From assembly GCF_001436755.1 (NCBI RefSeq), contig NZ_AYZD01000015.1, positions 272,262 to 336,261 on the forward strand: 64,000 bases of DNA, written 5' to 3'. The notes under the pieces were generated by a model, which was not told the origin of the DNA, ran no database searches, and was given only the letters and a program-made list of their open reading frames with translations. Below are positions 46,014 to 55,816 of this stretch, in pieces (the stretch's first letter is position 1; every line of letters begins with the position of its first letter). This DNA comes from Liquorilactobacillus aquaticus DSM 21051. Its GTDB lineage: Bacteria > Bacillota > Bacilli > Lactobacillales > Lactobacillaceae. The position numbers and the translations under genes were made by a program.

Positions 46014-46762
46014 CCTTCCGTCACCTCGGCCTCATTGTTTGACTGGGCAATTAAAAGCGTTATATTATCATTTCCTCCAGCCTCATTAGCAAGCTTAATC
46101 AGGAGTCGGCATTTTTCTTGTAATTTTGTCTGTGTCTGCAAAACCTTCGCAATCTGTTCATCTTCTACCATATTGGTCAAACCATCAGAACATAATAAAA
46201 GCAAATCTCCATCTTCCAATTCTAATATTTTTTCATCTAGGTTAGCCTTGGCAGAAACACCCAATGTTCGTGTGATTATATTTTTTTGCGGATGATGCTT
46301 CGCCTCTTCTGAGCTGATTTGGCCTCTTTTAACTAATTCGTTTACAAAGGAATGGTCCTCTGTTAGCTGTGTTAGTTCTCCCTTGCGGTATAAATATCCT
46401 CTGCTATCTCCAATATTAGCTAACAAGTATTTACCACCAAAGAACATAGCACATACTAAGGTTGTTCCCATTCCATTTAAGTCTTTATATTGTTGAGCTC
46501 GTTCTAAAATCATTTGATTTTCCTTACGAACTTCAAGGGATAGCCACTCCTTACCCTTTCGTGGTTCGTTGAAGCTAGTCGTTTCAAACCGATAACCCAA
46601 ATGTGAAACAGCCATTTCAGAAGCTACATCTCCACCTTTATGCCCTCCCAGACCATCCGCAACAACTGCGAACTTGATTCCCACTTTATTCTGAAATAAT
46701 CCAACATAGTCTTCATTCCTAGTTCTTATATGGCCAATATCGCTTTCATAAGCAAATTCCAC
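46010..46762 (-). CDS. stp: PP2C-family Ser/Thr phosphatase Stp
   Basis: 250-residue Mn-dependent protein phosphatase reversing PknB phosphorylation. Motifs: SDIGHIRTRNEDY, VVADGLGGHKGGDVAS, LANIGDSRGYLY, LCSDGLTNMV and GGNDNITLLI with the metal-binding Asp residues all present. It is translationally coupled to pknB. Confidence 0.96.
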   Translation of the reverse strand: MEFAYESDIGHIRTRNEDYVGLFQNKVGIKFAVVADGLGGHKGGDVASEMAVSHLGYRFETTSFNEPRKGKEWLSLEVRKENQMILERAQQYKDLNGMGTTLVCAMFFGGKYLLANIGDSRGYLYRKGELTQLTEDHSFVNELVKRGQISSEEAKHHPQKNIITRTLGVSAKANLDEKILELEDGDLLLLCSDGLTNMVEDEQIAKVLQTQTKLQEKCRLLIKLANEAGGNDNITLLIAQSNNEAEVTEG

Positions 46763-46778
46763 TGAACTTCACCCCAAT

Positions 46779-48122
46779 CTAATGTAGACGTGTTAATGTT
46801 GCAATAAAGAATCCGTCTGACCCATAATCATCTGGATAAATATCTAAGGTCTTCATAGCTCGACTGCCCTTAATATTATTAATTGTCTCAGTTTTACTGC
46901 ACGCAAATTCAGTATGTTCTTTTAGAAATTTTTGAATAACATCCTGATTCTCTTCATCCATTATTGAACATGTACTGTATGTTATTTTTCCACCGACTCT
47001 CACTAAATCAGCAACCTTATTTAGAATCCCCAATTGAACTCGTTGCAAATTCATTAAATCATCTTTTTTCTTCTGATATCTGATTTCAGGTTTGCGTCTC
47101 ATTAAGCCCAAACCTGAACATGGTGCATCAACTAATATTTTGTCAAATACTTGAGGCTCGAATAAAGATCCAGCATTTCTTGCATCCATCTTCAATGCAG
47201 CAACTTTATTTACCGAACCGCATCTGCGTGCATTATCCATAATCAGCTTAACTTTATGCTTATGTATATCTAATGCAGTCACTAATCCATTGACTAATTT
47301 GTCAGCAATGTGTGTCGTTTTCCCCCCTGGAGCCGCACAAGCATCTAAAACAACGTCCTGGGGCCGGATATCCATTGATTCAACCACAAGCGTTGCACTC
47401 TCGTCTTGTATCACTATCTTTCCTTGCTTATAGCTTTCACTTTCAGGCACAAATCCTTTTGTGATGATTAAACTGGATGGAGACACTGGACTTTCCTCAA
47501 ATTCTAAATTTTCGCTTTTCAGCCCCTCCAAAATTTCCTTCTTGGTATTATTTGAAGTGTTAATCCGCACTGCTTGATGAGGATGCTTATTGATTGAATT
47601 CAAAATATTATCTGTTTTTTCAGCGCCATTTTGCTCAATTAACTTGAGAACCAGCCACTCAGGAACACTAGCTTCCAGCGAAAGCTTTTTATTATTATCC
47701 GACACATCCTTAAAATCCCGCACTCCGTTCCTCAAAACGGCATGCAAAACTCCGGTAGTAAACTTGCGAATTCCGTCGTGACCTTTATACTTTGCAATTT
47801 CAATTGACTCATTCAAAATAGCATGGTCAGGGACCTTGTCCAAGAACTGCATTTGATAAAGTGCGCTTAATAGTAATTGTTTAACCCAAGGAATAATTTT
47901 TTTCTCTTTTTTCACAAAAGGTTCAAGCCAATACTCAAGTGTCATTCGATGCTGCAGAACACCATATATTATATTAGTCAGCAGATTAGCATCTCTCTTC
48001 GAGAGTGTATTTTTTCTAATTGCTTGGTCCAATACAATATTGGAATATGCCCCTTCCTGTTCAATTCTCGTTAATAGTTCCACAGCTAAAAAACGGACAG
48101 AACTCTGAATTTTATTTGCCAT
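46779..48122 (-). CDS. rsmB: 16S rRNA (cytosine(967)-C(5))-methyltransferase
   Basis: 447-residue enzyme (Sun). The N-terminal NusB-like domain spans about residues 1-140. The methyltransferase domain has the SAM motif LDACAAPGGKTTHIA, the catalytic Cys in VDAPCSGLGLMRRKPE and the second Cys in TYSTCSI. It overlaps the fmt end by 11 bases and precedes stp, the common order fmt-rsmB-stp-pknB. Confidence 0.96.
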   Translation of the reverse strand: MANKIQSSVRFLAVELLTRIEQEGAYSNIVLDQAIRKNTLSKRDANLLTNIIYGVLQHRMTLEYWLEPFVKKEKKIIPWVKQLLLSALYQMQFLDKVPDHAILNESIEIAKYKGHDGIRKFTTGVLHAVLRNGVRDFKDVSDNNKKLSLEASVPEWLVLKLIEQNGAEKTDNILNSINKHPHQAVRINTSNNTKKEILEGLKSENLEFEESPVSPSSLIITKGFVPESESYKQGKIVIQDESATLVVESMDIRPQDVVLDACAAPGGKTTHIADKLVNGLVTALDIHKHKVKLIMDNARRCGSVNKVAALKMDARNAGSLFEPQVFDKILVDAPCSGLGLMRRKPEIRYQKKKDDLMNLQRVQLGILNKVADLVRVGGKITYSTCSIMDEENQDVIQKFLKEHTEFACSKTETINNIKGSRAMKTLDIYPDDYGSDGFFIATLTRLH

Positions 48123-49068
48123 TTACGATCACCCTTTGTCCAGTTTTAATATTCTGTCCTATACCATTCAAATAATCAGTTACCTTCATCCGTGGTTTAC
48201 CCGCTGGCTGCAAAATATCAATTTGATAAACAGTTTTTTTTGCAGCAGCGACTTTTATTTGGTGTTTGTCAACAGCAACAACACATCCGGCTTCGAGATC
48301 AGTTTCTTCTTCGAGTGGTGTAATCTGCCATAATTTAGTCCGTTTTCCATTGAACATTTTAAAATATGCTCCCGGCGCTGGTCTTAATGCTCTGATTTTC
48401 CAATCCAATTCTTGGGCTGTTTGGTTCAAAGCAAGTTCCTCTTGCGCAGGTGAGATGATAGGTGAGAAGCTGACTGCTGATTCATCCTGCGGTTTTGCTT
48501 GAATTTTACCATCAACTAAATTCGGAATCGTTTTCAGCAGTAGATCCCGCCCTAAAACACTCATCTTTTCAAAGATAGTTCCAGTATCATCTTTGCCAGT
48601 TATCGGCATCTCTGCTTGTGCTAGCATATCTCCAGCATCCATTTTTTTTATCATATATATGATTGTTACGCCGGTTTTGTTTTCCCCGTTCATGATGGCA
48701 TATTGAACAGGTGCACCACCACGATATTTTGGCAGTAGCGAACCGTGTACATTTATTGCACCAACTTTAGCTGCCTCAATTAGTCTATCTGGTAAAAATT
48801 GCCCAAATGCAGCCGTAACGATCAAATCAGGAGCAAGAGCAACAATCTGTGCCAACTCCTGACTACCGGCTATTTTTTCAGGCTGTAAAACTTTGATTTT
48901 GTTTTCCAAAGCAACCTTTTTAACCGGTGATGCTGTTAATTTTCGTTTCCTCCCTGTAAGGCGATCCGGCTGAGTGACAACAGCTTTAATATCGTAATTT
49001 TTCTTAATCAAGCCTTCTAAAATCACAGATGCAAATGCAGGTGTTCCCATAAATACAATTGATGTCAT
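48112..49068 (-). CDS. fmt: Methionyl-tRNA formyltransferase
   Basis: 318-residue enzyme formylating initiator Met-tRNA. Motifs: VFMGTPAFA, TQPDRLTGR, NVHGSLLPKYRGGAPVQYAI and MDAGDMLAQ. I chose the ATG at 49068 (MTSIVFMGTP) with GGAG nine bases upstream; the ATG at 49083 lies before this site. It is followed by rsmB and preceded by priA. Confidence 0.96.
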   Translation of the reverse strand: MTSIVFMGTPAFASVILEGLIKKNYDIKAVVTQPDRLTGRKRKLTASPVKKVALENKIKVLQPEKIAGSQELAQIVALAPDLIVTAAFGQFLPDRLIEAAKVGAINVHGSLLPKYRGGAPVQYAIMNGENKTGVTIIYMIKKMDAGDMLAQAEMPITGKDDTGTIFEKMSVLGRDLLLKTIPNLVDGKIQAKPQDESAVSFSPIISPAQEELALNQTAQELDWKIRALRPAPGAYFKMFNGKRTKLWQITPLEEETDLEAGCVVAVDKHQIKVAAAKKTVYQIDILQPAGKPRMKVTDYLNGIGQNIKTGQRVIVNGK

Positions 49069-49091
49069 TCTTTTCTTCTCCATTTCTTTTT

Positions 49092-51509
49092 TTAAACAAA
49101 ATTGAGTGGTTCTCTGTCAATCATTATTTTAATTCCATCACGTTCATCTTTTTGACTCTTATGCAGAACTTCATCGAGGTATGCAAATAATTTATTTTCG
49201 TGCTTATACTTTACTATTATTTGATAAAAGTATCTATTATTAATCCTAGCGACAGCTTGCGGTGTGGGACCTAGAACCACAGCTTGCTGACTAAGATGCT
49301 TTTTTATTTCCCCATAAATTTGGTACATTTTCTTAGCAGCTTGATCTTCATCGCGCGAACTTGCAGTGATTTGGACTGTATAATAATATGGCGGATATAC
49401 ACCTTGGTGTCGAATTGACATTTCCTTCCTGAAGAAAAGCTCGTAATTTTGTTCTTTTGCCAACTTAATAGCATAGTGATCGGGATTATATGTCTGGATG
49501 ATCACCTTGCCCATCTTATCAGCCCGTCCCGCTCGTCCGCTAACTTGTGTTAACAACTGGAAGGTTTTCTCGCTAGCACGAAAATCAGCCATTCCAAGAG
49601 CTGTGTCAGCATTTAAAACACCTACAAGTGTAACATTGGGATAATCTAAACCCTTAGCAATCATCTGCGTTCCTAGCAAAATATCAGCTTCATGTTGTCC
49701 AAATTTGTCTAAAATTCTCTTATGTGCACCCTTGCGGCGGGTTGTATCAACATCCATCCTTAAAATTTTTGCCTGTTTAAATATTTTTTTCAACTCTGTC
49801 TCAACTTGCTGCGTTCCCGTTCCATAGTATCGGATTCGACTGCCATTACAACTAGGACAAGACCGTGGTATTGGCTCCTCGTGACCGCAATAGTGACATT
49901 TCATCGAATGTGTATCCATATGCAGAGTTAAGGATATATCGCAATTGGGGCATTTTAAGACAAAACCGCAATCACGACACATCATAAAAGAGGAATAGCC
50001 TCTTCTATTCAGCATCAAAATAATCTGCTCATCCCGTTCAAGTGTCTGTTGAATATTTGTAAGCATTGCCTTTGAAAAATTCATGTTATTAGAAAAATGT
50101 GCCTCTCGTCGCATATCAATGACCGTAACTTGAGGAAGGGGCTGCTGGTTGACCCTTGTATCCATATGAAGCCAACGATACACTCCTTTTTGAGCCCGAG
50201 CTCTTGACTCCAATGAAGGGGTCGCACTTCCAAGCAGGACGGGACAGTGATGATATTTTGCTCGCCATTTAGCAATATCTCGTGCATGATAGCGTGGCAT
50301 ATTATCTTGCTTGTAGCTTGCTTCATGTTCCTCATCTATAATAATAACTCCAATATTTTTCAACGGAGCAAAAACAGCTGAACGTGCTCCGACAACAACC
50401 TGCGCCTCATTTTTTTCTATTCGCCGCCACTCGTCAAATCTTTCACCGCTTGATAGACCACTATGAAGCAATGCTACCTTTTTACCAAAACGTGACGTCA
50501 CACGTTCAACCATCTGAGGAGTTAATGCTATTTCTGGAACAAGCATTAAGGCCGTCTTCTTATTGGTCAGGGCATTCGCTATAACCTGAAGGTACACCTC
50601 AGTTTTTCCACTTCCAGTTACTCCTTGCAAAAGAAATGTGGTTGCCTTTTCACGCTTCATCTCGCTAACAACCGTTTCTACAGCTTGATTTTGTTGAGAA
50701 GTGAGCATTTTAGGGAGGGTCCGCGTTATATTCAAATTCTTTCTTGGATCACGGTATTCCTCAATTTTTTCACGTGTTAACCAGCCCTTCTTTTCGCCGG
50801 TTCGTAACACATTGGAGGATAGATTTGTTGCTTTTTCCACTTTTCTTTGTGGCATCATCTCATTTGGATGTGATTCTAAGAATTTTAGCAATTTCTTTAA
50901 GTTGTCAGCGTTGGCTCGCAATAAAGCTCTTTCCTTTACAACACTGGCTTCCGTCAAAATTGATTTAATTGCAATTATTTTTTTGACTCGTGCCTTATCT
51001 TTAACTGTGTACCGAATCTCAACCTTATTTTGTTGACGCGCTTTGATCAACTGGCCTAGAATCCTAGTAGGAATTTTTTGTTCATCAAAATCTTTTTCAC
51101 CCTCTCCCGAAAAAAAAGATTTTACATCTTTGTTAATGTCATTTGACAGCAAAACTAGTTTCTTTTGGTACTGTGCACGCATTGCACTAGGCAGCATTGC
51201 CTGCATACAGGTTATTCGAAAAGAAAAAGTTTCTTGTGCCATCCACTCAGCCAATTTTAAACATTCCTGGTTTAAAACTGGAGCTAAATCAATAACTGAA
51301 ATAATTTTTTTTAATTGACCTTGATATTTTGGATTATCAAAAATGCGAACGACGAATCCTTGGATCAATCGATCTCCCTTTCCAAAGGGAACAATAACAC
51401 GCATTCCAATACTAATTCGATTTCTTAGATGTTCATCCACTTTATATGTGAAGGGTTTATCTGTTTGCATCGTCGGTACGTCTACAATTATTTCTGCATA
51501 CTGTGTAAT
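49092..51509 (-). CDS. priA: Primosomal helicase PriA, probable AUU start
   Basis: About 805 residues. PriA restarts collapsed replication forks. Walker A is GVTGSGKTEVYLQV, the DEEH box is present (IDEEHEASYKQD), and the zinc cysteines run from CRDCGFVLKCPNC through CHYCGHEEPIPRSCPSC. The N-terminus ITQYAEIIVDVPTMQT aligns with usual PriA starts only if translation begins at the ATT at 51507-51509, nine bases after AGAAGG. No ATG, GTG or TTG lies between there and a TTG at 51536, which has no ribosome site and sits inside coaBC. Confidence 0.9.
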   Translation of the reverse strand: MTQYAEIIVDVPTMQTDKPFTYKVDEHLRNRISIGMRVIVPFGKGDRLIQGFVVRIFDNPKYQGQLKKIISVIDLAPVLNQECLKLAEWMAQETFSFRITCMQAMLPSAMRAQYQKKLVLLSNDINKDVKSFFSGEGEKDFDEQKIPTRILGQLIKARQQNKVEIRYTVKDKARVKKIIAIKSILTEASVVKERALLRANADNLKKLLKFLESHPNEMMPQRKVEKATNLSSNVLRTGEKKGWLTREKIEEYRDPRKNLNITRTLPKMLTSQQNQAVETVVSEMKREKATTFLLQGVTGSGKTEVYLQVIANALTNKKTALMLVPEIALTPQMVERVTSRFGKKVALLHSGLSSGERFDEWRRIEKNEAQVVVGARSAVFAPLKNIGVIIIDEEHEASYKQDNMPRYHARDIAKWRAKYHHCPVLLGSATPSLESRARAQKGVYRWLHMDTRVNQQPLPQVTVIDMRREAHFSNNMNFSKAMLTNIQQTLERDEQIILMLNRRGYSSFMMCRDCGFVLKCPNCDISLTLHMDTHSMKCHYCGHEEPIPRSCPSCNGSRIRYYGTGTQQVETELKKIFKQAKILRMDVDTTRRKGAHKRILDKFGQHEADILLGTQMIAKGLDYPNVTLVGVLNADTALGMADFRASEKTFQLLTQVSGRAGRADKMGKVIIQTYNPDHYAIKLAKEQNYELFFRKEMSIRHQGVYPPYYYTVQITASSRDEDQAAKKMYQIYGEIKKHLSQQAVVLGPTPQAVARINNRYFYQIIVKYKHENKLFAYLDEVLHKSQKDERDGIKIMIDREPLNFV

Positions 51510-51525
51510 GTTAAACGACCTTCTT

Positions 51526-52722
51526 TCAGAAACCAATTATGCAATCAAAAACTTTTGCTGCTATACGCTTTTTATCACTTTTTCCGATTAAGACTGGTTT
51601 ATGATCTGGACGCAAAAAAGTAACTTCATTCTGATCGCTCCCAAAACCAATGTCTGCACGCGAAACATCATTTGCTACTAATAGATCTACATTCTTTTCC
51701 TGCATTTTCCGCGAAGCATTTTCTAAAAGATTTTGTGTCTCAGCAGCAAAACCAACTAAAATCTGCTTATTCTTTTTTTGTCCTAAGCTCTTTAAAATAT
51801 CAACATTTTTAACTAGTTTTATTTCTAAGGTAGCGCTTTTCTTTTTTATTTTTTGAGTTGCCGGTTTTTCAATCCGATAATCTGAAACGGCTGCAGCCAT
51901 AATTACAATGTCCATTTGTTCAAAAAATTTATTAACTTCTTCAAACATCTCAGCAGTCGTAATGATAGATATAAAATTGACATTGGAAATTTCCGGAAGA
52001 TTAGTTGGACCAGAAATCAAGGTTACTTCCGCCCCTCGTTCCACAGCTGTTTGAGCTAAAGCATAACCCATCTTACCAGTTGAACGATTTGTGATATACC
52101 TCACAGGATCAATTGTTTCAAGTGTTTTCCCAGCTGTGATAAGAATTTTTTTTCCTGTCAAATCTTTGACCGTTGAAATTTGATTTTTATTTTCTTGCTT
52201 TATCCATTTTAGAATGGTACTTGTTGAGGGTAATCTGCCCTTTCCTTGATACCCTTCTGCCAGAAAACCGACATCAGGGTCCAACACTTTGATACCATCC
52301 ATTCTTAAGCTCTTAATGTTACGAGTAGTTGCCTTGTTTTTCAACATTTTTTCATTCATAGCTGGAACAACAAATTTAGGGCAGTCCGAAGCCAATAACG
52401 CGCTTGTAACAAAATCATCGGCCAATCCATGGGACATTTTAGCGATTACATTCGCTGTTGCAGGAATGATAACGGCCGTATCCGACCAATCCGCTAATTC
52501 TATATGCGGTACAATTTCATCATCGGTAACCAACGCTTCATCTGTGTAAACACGATGCCGGCTCAGTGTTTTAAATGTCATAGGTGTAATAAATTTGGTT
52601 GCTGACTTGGTCATTGCGACTCTAACCTTTGCCCCATCTTTAACTAAAGCTCTTACGAAATAAGCTGCTTTATAGGCCGCTATTCCCCCTGTTATATACA
52701 CAGCTACGTGTCTGTTTTTCAC
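51526..52722 (-). CDS. coaBC: Phosphopantothenoylcysteine decarboxylase / synthetase
   Basis: 398-residue bifunctional enzyme making 4'-phosphopantetheine for CoA. The CoaC flavoprotein half (about residues 1-180) has VYITGGIAAYKA and the substrate clamp VPAMNEKML. The CoaB half has KILITAGKTLETIDPVRYITNRSTGKMG (in part) and AAVSDYR. Full length. It is separated from rpoZ by 274 bases and overlaps or abuts priA. Confidence 0.96.
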   Translation of the reverse strand: MKNRHVAVYITGGIAAYKAAYFVRALVKDGAKVRVAMTKSATKFITPMTFKTLSRHRVYTDEALVTDDEIVPHIELADWSDTAVIIPATANVIAKMSHGLADDFVTSALLASDCPKFVVPAMNEKMLKNKATTRNIKSLRMDGIKVLDPDVGFLAEGYQGKGRLPSTSTILKWIKQENKNQISTVKDLTGKKILITAGKTLETIDPVRYITNRSTGKMGYALAQTAVERGAEVTLISGPTNLPEISNVNFISIITTAEMFEEVNKFFEQMDIVIMAAAVSDYRIEKPATQKIKKKSATLEIKLVKNVDILKSLGQKKNKQILVGFAAETQNLLENASRKMQEKNVDLLVANDVSRADIGFGSDQNEVTFLRPDHKPVLIGKSDKKRIAAKVFDCIIGF

Positions 52723-52996
52723 GTTGTTTCCTCCTTTAAACTCATTCTCCTTATTGTATCAATTTTAAATTTCTTTTTTAAGACTTTCATCCCTAAAAAA
52801 TGTATTTCATCAACTGGATAACACCAGCTTTATTGAAAGACAAGCTTTCAGATAGCAAAATAAGAGAACCACGACAAATCCAACCAATGCCTCACTATAC
52901 TGAGTCAAAAAACCTTCAATATATAAGACACACGCTGACTTTATCTCGATTCTCTTATCCGCTGTACTTAAACCTTAGCTATTTCTTCTAATAAGC

Positions 52997-53209
52997 TCAC
53001 ACTTTTTCACGTTCATCAGGATCAATGATCAAATCTCCACTAACAACTTCCTCCAGCGCCTTACCGACGTTTTTTACTGATTTATATTCACTCAACATTG
53101 GCAAAGCACCAGCATCAAGCTCATGTGCCCGTTTGCTAGCCAGCATAATCAGTGAATAGCGTGAATCAACTTTTTCTAGTAAATCATCAACAGATGGATA
53201 TAAAATCAT
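52997..53209 (-). CDS. rpoZ: RNA polymerase omega subunit
   Basis: 70-residue subunit promoting RNA polymerase assembly. Landmarks are [29 protein letters not shown] and [12 protein letters not shown]. The ATG overlaps the gmk stop by four bases, the usual gmk-rpoZ pair. Confidence 0.95.
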   Translation of the reverse strand: MILYPSVDDLLEKVDSRYSLIMLASKRAHELDAGALPMLSEYKSVKNVGKALEEVVSGDLIIDPDEREKV

Positions 53210-53826
53210 TTTAAAACATCTCCTAATTGTTTTTTATAGTCTGGTAAAAAGCGTTTTACACGCCAACGTTCTGCTCGAATAATTGTTTTGATTTTCTCAA
53301 CAGCAGACGGAACTTCATCGTTAACAACGGCGTAATCATAATTCTGCATCATTTCAATTTCATCAACTGCTTTTTCCATGCGTTTATCAATCGTTGCTAA
53401 ATCATCTGTCCCTCTTTCAATAATGCGATGGCGTAATTCCATCAAATCCGGCGGTGTTAAAAAGATGAACAACCCATCAGGCGATTTTTCTCTAACCTGC
53501 ATGGCACCGTTGACTTCAATCTCCAAAAAAACATCTTTTCCACTATCAAGCATCTCATTAACATATTTTAATGGTGTACCGTAATAATTGTCAACATATC
53601 GCGCGTATTCTAACATACCACCTGAAGCAATTTCACTTTCAAACTGTTTTTTTGAAACAAAAAAGTAGTCACGACCATTGACCTCACCGGGTCTCATAGC
53701 CCTTGTAGTCATCGAAATAGAATAATGAAATTTGTTACCATCCTGCTCAAAAATAGCTTTTCTCACAGTTCCCTTCCCCACTCCCGAAGGACCAGACAGT
53801 ACGATCAGCATTCCCCTTTTAGACAT
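53206..53826 (-). CDS. gmk: Guanylate kinase
   Basis: 206-residue enzyme phosphorylating GMP to GDP. P-loop [14 protein letters not shown] lies near residues 9-22. The GMP-binding blocks [32 protein letters not shown] and [12 protein letters not shown] are present. It is the first gene of a unit with rpoZ. Confidence 0.97.
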   Translation of the reverse strand: MSKRGMLIVLSGPSGVGKGTVRKAIFEQDGNKFHYSISMTTRAMRPGEVNGRDYFFVSKKQFESEIASGGMLEYARYVDNYYGTPLKYVNEMLDSGKDVFLEIEVNGAMQVREKSPDGLFIFLTPPDLMELRHRIIERGTDDLATIDKRMEKAVDEIEMMQNYDYAVVNDEVPSAVEKIKTIIRAERWRVKRFLPDYKKQLGDVLK

Positions 53827-53863
53827 GTTTTTAATTTCCCCTCTAAAATAATGTATTAAGTTA

Positions 53864-53892
53864 ATAATGTGCTATTTTGTGTGTTTTTTCAA
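53864..53892 (-). promoter_or_regulatory. Probable promoter of gmk-rpoZ
   Basis: On the minus strand TTGAAA (53887-53892) and CATTAT (53864-53869) are 17 bases apart, 38 bases before the gmk ATG. The -10 is imperfect. Confidence 0.5.
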
Positions 53893-53942
53893 GCATATCT
53901 TGACAAAATTCAATTATTATTTCATTTAAACTTAAATACCCC

Positions 53943-53971
53943 TTGCAAATTCGAACATTTGTTCTTATAAT
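53943..53971 (+). promoter_or_regulatory. Promoter of the SOS-controlled orphan gene
   Basis: TTGCAA (53943-53948) and TATAAT (53966-53971) are 17 bases apart. A LexA box fills the spacer and a second lies just downstream. Confidence 0.85.
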
Positions 53972-53993
53972 AGCATTATCGAACATTTGTTCT
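53952..53993 (+). promoter_or_regulatory. Two LexA/DinR (SOS) boxes
   Basis: CGAACATTTGTTCT occurs twice identically, at 53952-53965 and 53980-53993, 28 bases apart. It matches the Gram-positive LexA consensus CGAAC-N4-GTTC. The first copy lies between -35 and -10 and the second near the transcription start, so LexA should repress tightly until DNA damage. Confidence 0.88.
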
Positions 53994-54009
53994 GAAAGGA
54001 GTTAATACC

Positions 54010-54327
54010 ATGCTTGAACTAAAAAAGACAACTTTTCAGCAATTAACGCACACACTCCAAAATCAATTCAACCTTGTAGAAGTAAATAAAACCAGTTCTT
54101 TCCAGCAAATGCCTAAATTTCAGTTAAACTTTTTCATCGAGCAGGCCAGCCAAAAACATAAAATGATCAAAATGTGCTTACTTGACAACAAAAACAACGA
54201 GTTTTTAGCAACTGGCTACATTGCTTGTAGCAGAAGCAAGAAGAACTACTTCAAATTAGATAGTTTCTCAACAAATATTTCATACCTAGTAAACTTGGAA
54301 CAGATAAAATACGTATCTCTAGCTTAA
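54010..54327 (+). CDS. Hypothetical SOS-regulated protein, 105 residues
   Basis: I do not recognise this protein. It is basic and hydrophilic, with no signal peptide, transmembrane helix or LysM domain, so it does not look like YneA, the SOS division inhibitor. It has an N-terminal helix-prone part (LKKTTFQQLTHTLQNQFN) and a beta-prone middle (FQLNFFIEQ, FLATGYIACSRS). AAAGGAG precedes the ATG at 54010. Two perfect LexA boxes sit on its promoter and a terminator follows, so it is a single-gene SOS unit. It may act in DNA repair, checkpoint control or prophage regulation; the sequence alone does not say. Confidence 0.85.
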   Translation: MLELKKTTFQQLTHTLQNQFNLVEVNKTSSFQQMPKFQLNFFIEQASQKHKMIKMCLLDNKNNEFLATGYIACSRSKKNYFKLDSFSTNISYLVNLEQIKYVSLA

Positions 54328-54352
54328 CATTTATCTAGCTAGACATAAAAGA

Positions 54353-54397
54353 GCACCAGCACATTCACACTTCATGAATACGCTGGTGCCTTTTTTG
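54353..54397. terminator. Bidirectional terminator between the SOS gene and glnA
   Basis: GCACCAGC (54353-54360) pairs with GCTGGTGC (54382-54389), with TTCA/TGAA type pairing inside, followed on the plus strand by TTTTTTG and on the minus strand by TTTTATG. It lies between convergent genes. Confidence 0.8.
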
Positions 54398-54448
54398 TTC
54401 TTTCAAACACTTTCAGTTAAGTAAATTTCTAACACTTAGAGGTGAAGC

Positions 54449-55792
54449 TTAATACAGTTCTAAGTATTGATCTCTTTCCCATTGTGACACTTCTTGGCGG
54501 TACGCTTCCCACTCAAGACGCTTACCTTCAAGGAAACTCTGATACAAATGCGGTCCCATTGATTTTGCAATAACATCGTCCTTTTCAAGTGCTTTTAGAG
54601 CATTATGCAATGTTGATGGCAAATCAGTGATACCATTCGACTCACGCTCTTCTTTATCCATAACATAGATGTTGCGATCAACTGGCTTAGGCGGCTCAAT
54701 TTTATTGCGAAGGCCATCAAGACCAGCCTCAAGGATTGAAGCAATTGCTAAATATGGATTTGCTGAAGGGTCAACACTACGCAATTCCAGACGTGTCGAT
54801 AAGCCACGCGCAATTGGGACACGTACGAGTGGTGAACGGTTACGGCCAGACCAAGCAACGTAGACCGGTGCTTCATAACCTGGAACCAATCGCTTGTAAG
54901 AGTTCACTGTTGGGTTTGTAATAGCTGTGAAACTGCGTGCATGTTTCAAAAGTCCACCAAGGAAATAACGTGCTTTTTCAGACAACTCCATATTGTCGTT
55001 TTCATCAAAGAACGCATTCCCATTCTTATCAAAGAGTGACATGTTAATATGCATACCTGAACCATTGATTCGATCCAATGGCTTAGGCATGAATGTCGCA
55101 TGTAAGCCATGTTTCCTTGCGACCGTTTTAACAACCAATTTAAATGTTTGAATATTATCACAAGCATGAAGTGCATCCGCATACTTAAAGTCAATTTCAT
55201 GCTGGCCCGGTGCTACTTCATGATGAGATGCCTCAACATCAAAGCCCATATTTTCAAGTTCAAGCACAATATCACGACGACAGTTCTCGCCAAGATCAAC
55301 TGGTGCTAAATCAAAATAACTTCCCTTATCATTCAAATCCGTTGTTGGTTTCCCAGTTTGAGGATCGAGCTTAAACAAGAAAAATTCTGGCTCAGGCCCG
55401 ATGTTAAATTCGGTAAAACCTAATTTTCTCATTTCGGAAAGAACGCGAATTAAATTGTTGCGGGGATCGCCAACGAAAGGTGTGCGGTCTGCGTTATAAA
55501 CCTCACAAATGATACGAGCAACTTTACCATGCTCATTTCCCCAAGGAAAAATCATCCATGTTGAGAGATCTGGATACAACCACATGTCACTTTCTTCAAT
55601 ACGGACAAAACCATCTATTGATGAACCATCGAACATCAACTTGTTATCTAGAAGCTTGTCTAATTGACTGATCGGAACCTCAACATTTTTAATAACACCG
55701 TACAAATCTGTAAACATCAGGCGCAAAAACTTAACATTTTCATCTTTCGCGATTTTTCGAATGTCATCCTTTGTATAACTAGGTTTTACCAT
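54449..55792 (-). CDS. glnA: Glutamine synthetase, type I
   Basis: 447-residue enzyme forming glutamine from glutamate and ammonia. Landmarks: [45 protein letters not shown] and the ATP region [20 protein letters not shown]. There is no adenylylation-site region, as in GSI-alpha of Firmicutes. It lies 24 bases downstream of glnR and should be repressed by it under nitrogen excess. Confidence 0.98.
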   Translation of the reverse strand: MVKPSYTKDDIRKIAKDENVKFLRLMFTDLYGVIKNVEVPISQLDKLLDNKLMFDGSSIDGFVRIEESDMWLYPDLSTWMIFPWGNEHGKVARIICEVYNADRTPFVGDPRNNLIRVLSEMRKLGFTEFNIGPEPEFFLFKLDPQTGKPTTDLNDKGSYFDLAPVDLGENCRRDIVLELENMGFDVEASHHEVAPGQHEIDFKYADALHACDNIQTFKLVVKTVARKHGLHATFMPKPLDRINGSGMHINMSLFDKNGNAFFDENDNMELSEKARYFLGGLLKHARSFTAITNPTVNSYKRLVPGYEAPVYVAWSGRNRSPLVRVPIARGLSTRLELRSVDPSANPYLAIASILEAGLDGLRNKIEPPKPVDRNIYVMDKEERESNGITDLPSTLHNALKALEKDDVIAKSMGPHLYQSFLEGKRLEWEAYRQEVSQWERDQYLELY

Positions 55793-55816
55793 TGTGAATC
55801 ACTCCTTATCTGGAAT

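Noticed and set aside
52800-52991. 63-codon plus-strand frame between coaBC and rpoZ
   Set aside because: No ribosome site or promoter and unconvincing composition. The 274-base gap also has an ATAAGAGAA/TTCTCTTAT inverted repeat with a long loop, too weak to call.
54010-54327. YneA-like SOS division inhibitor as identity of the SOS gene
   Set aside because: YneA-type proteins have a transmembrane or signal segment and a LysM domain; neither is present.
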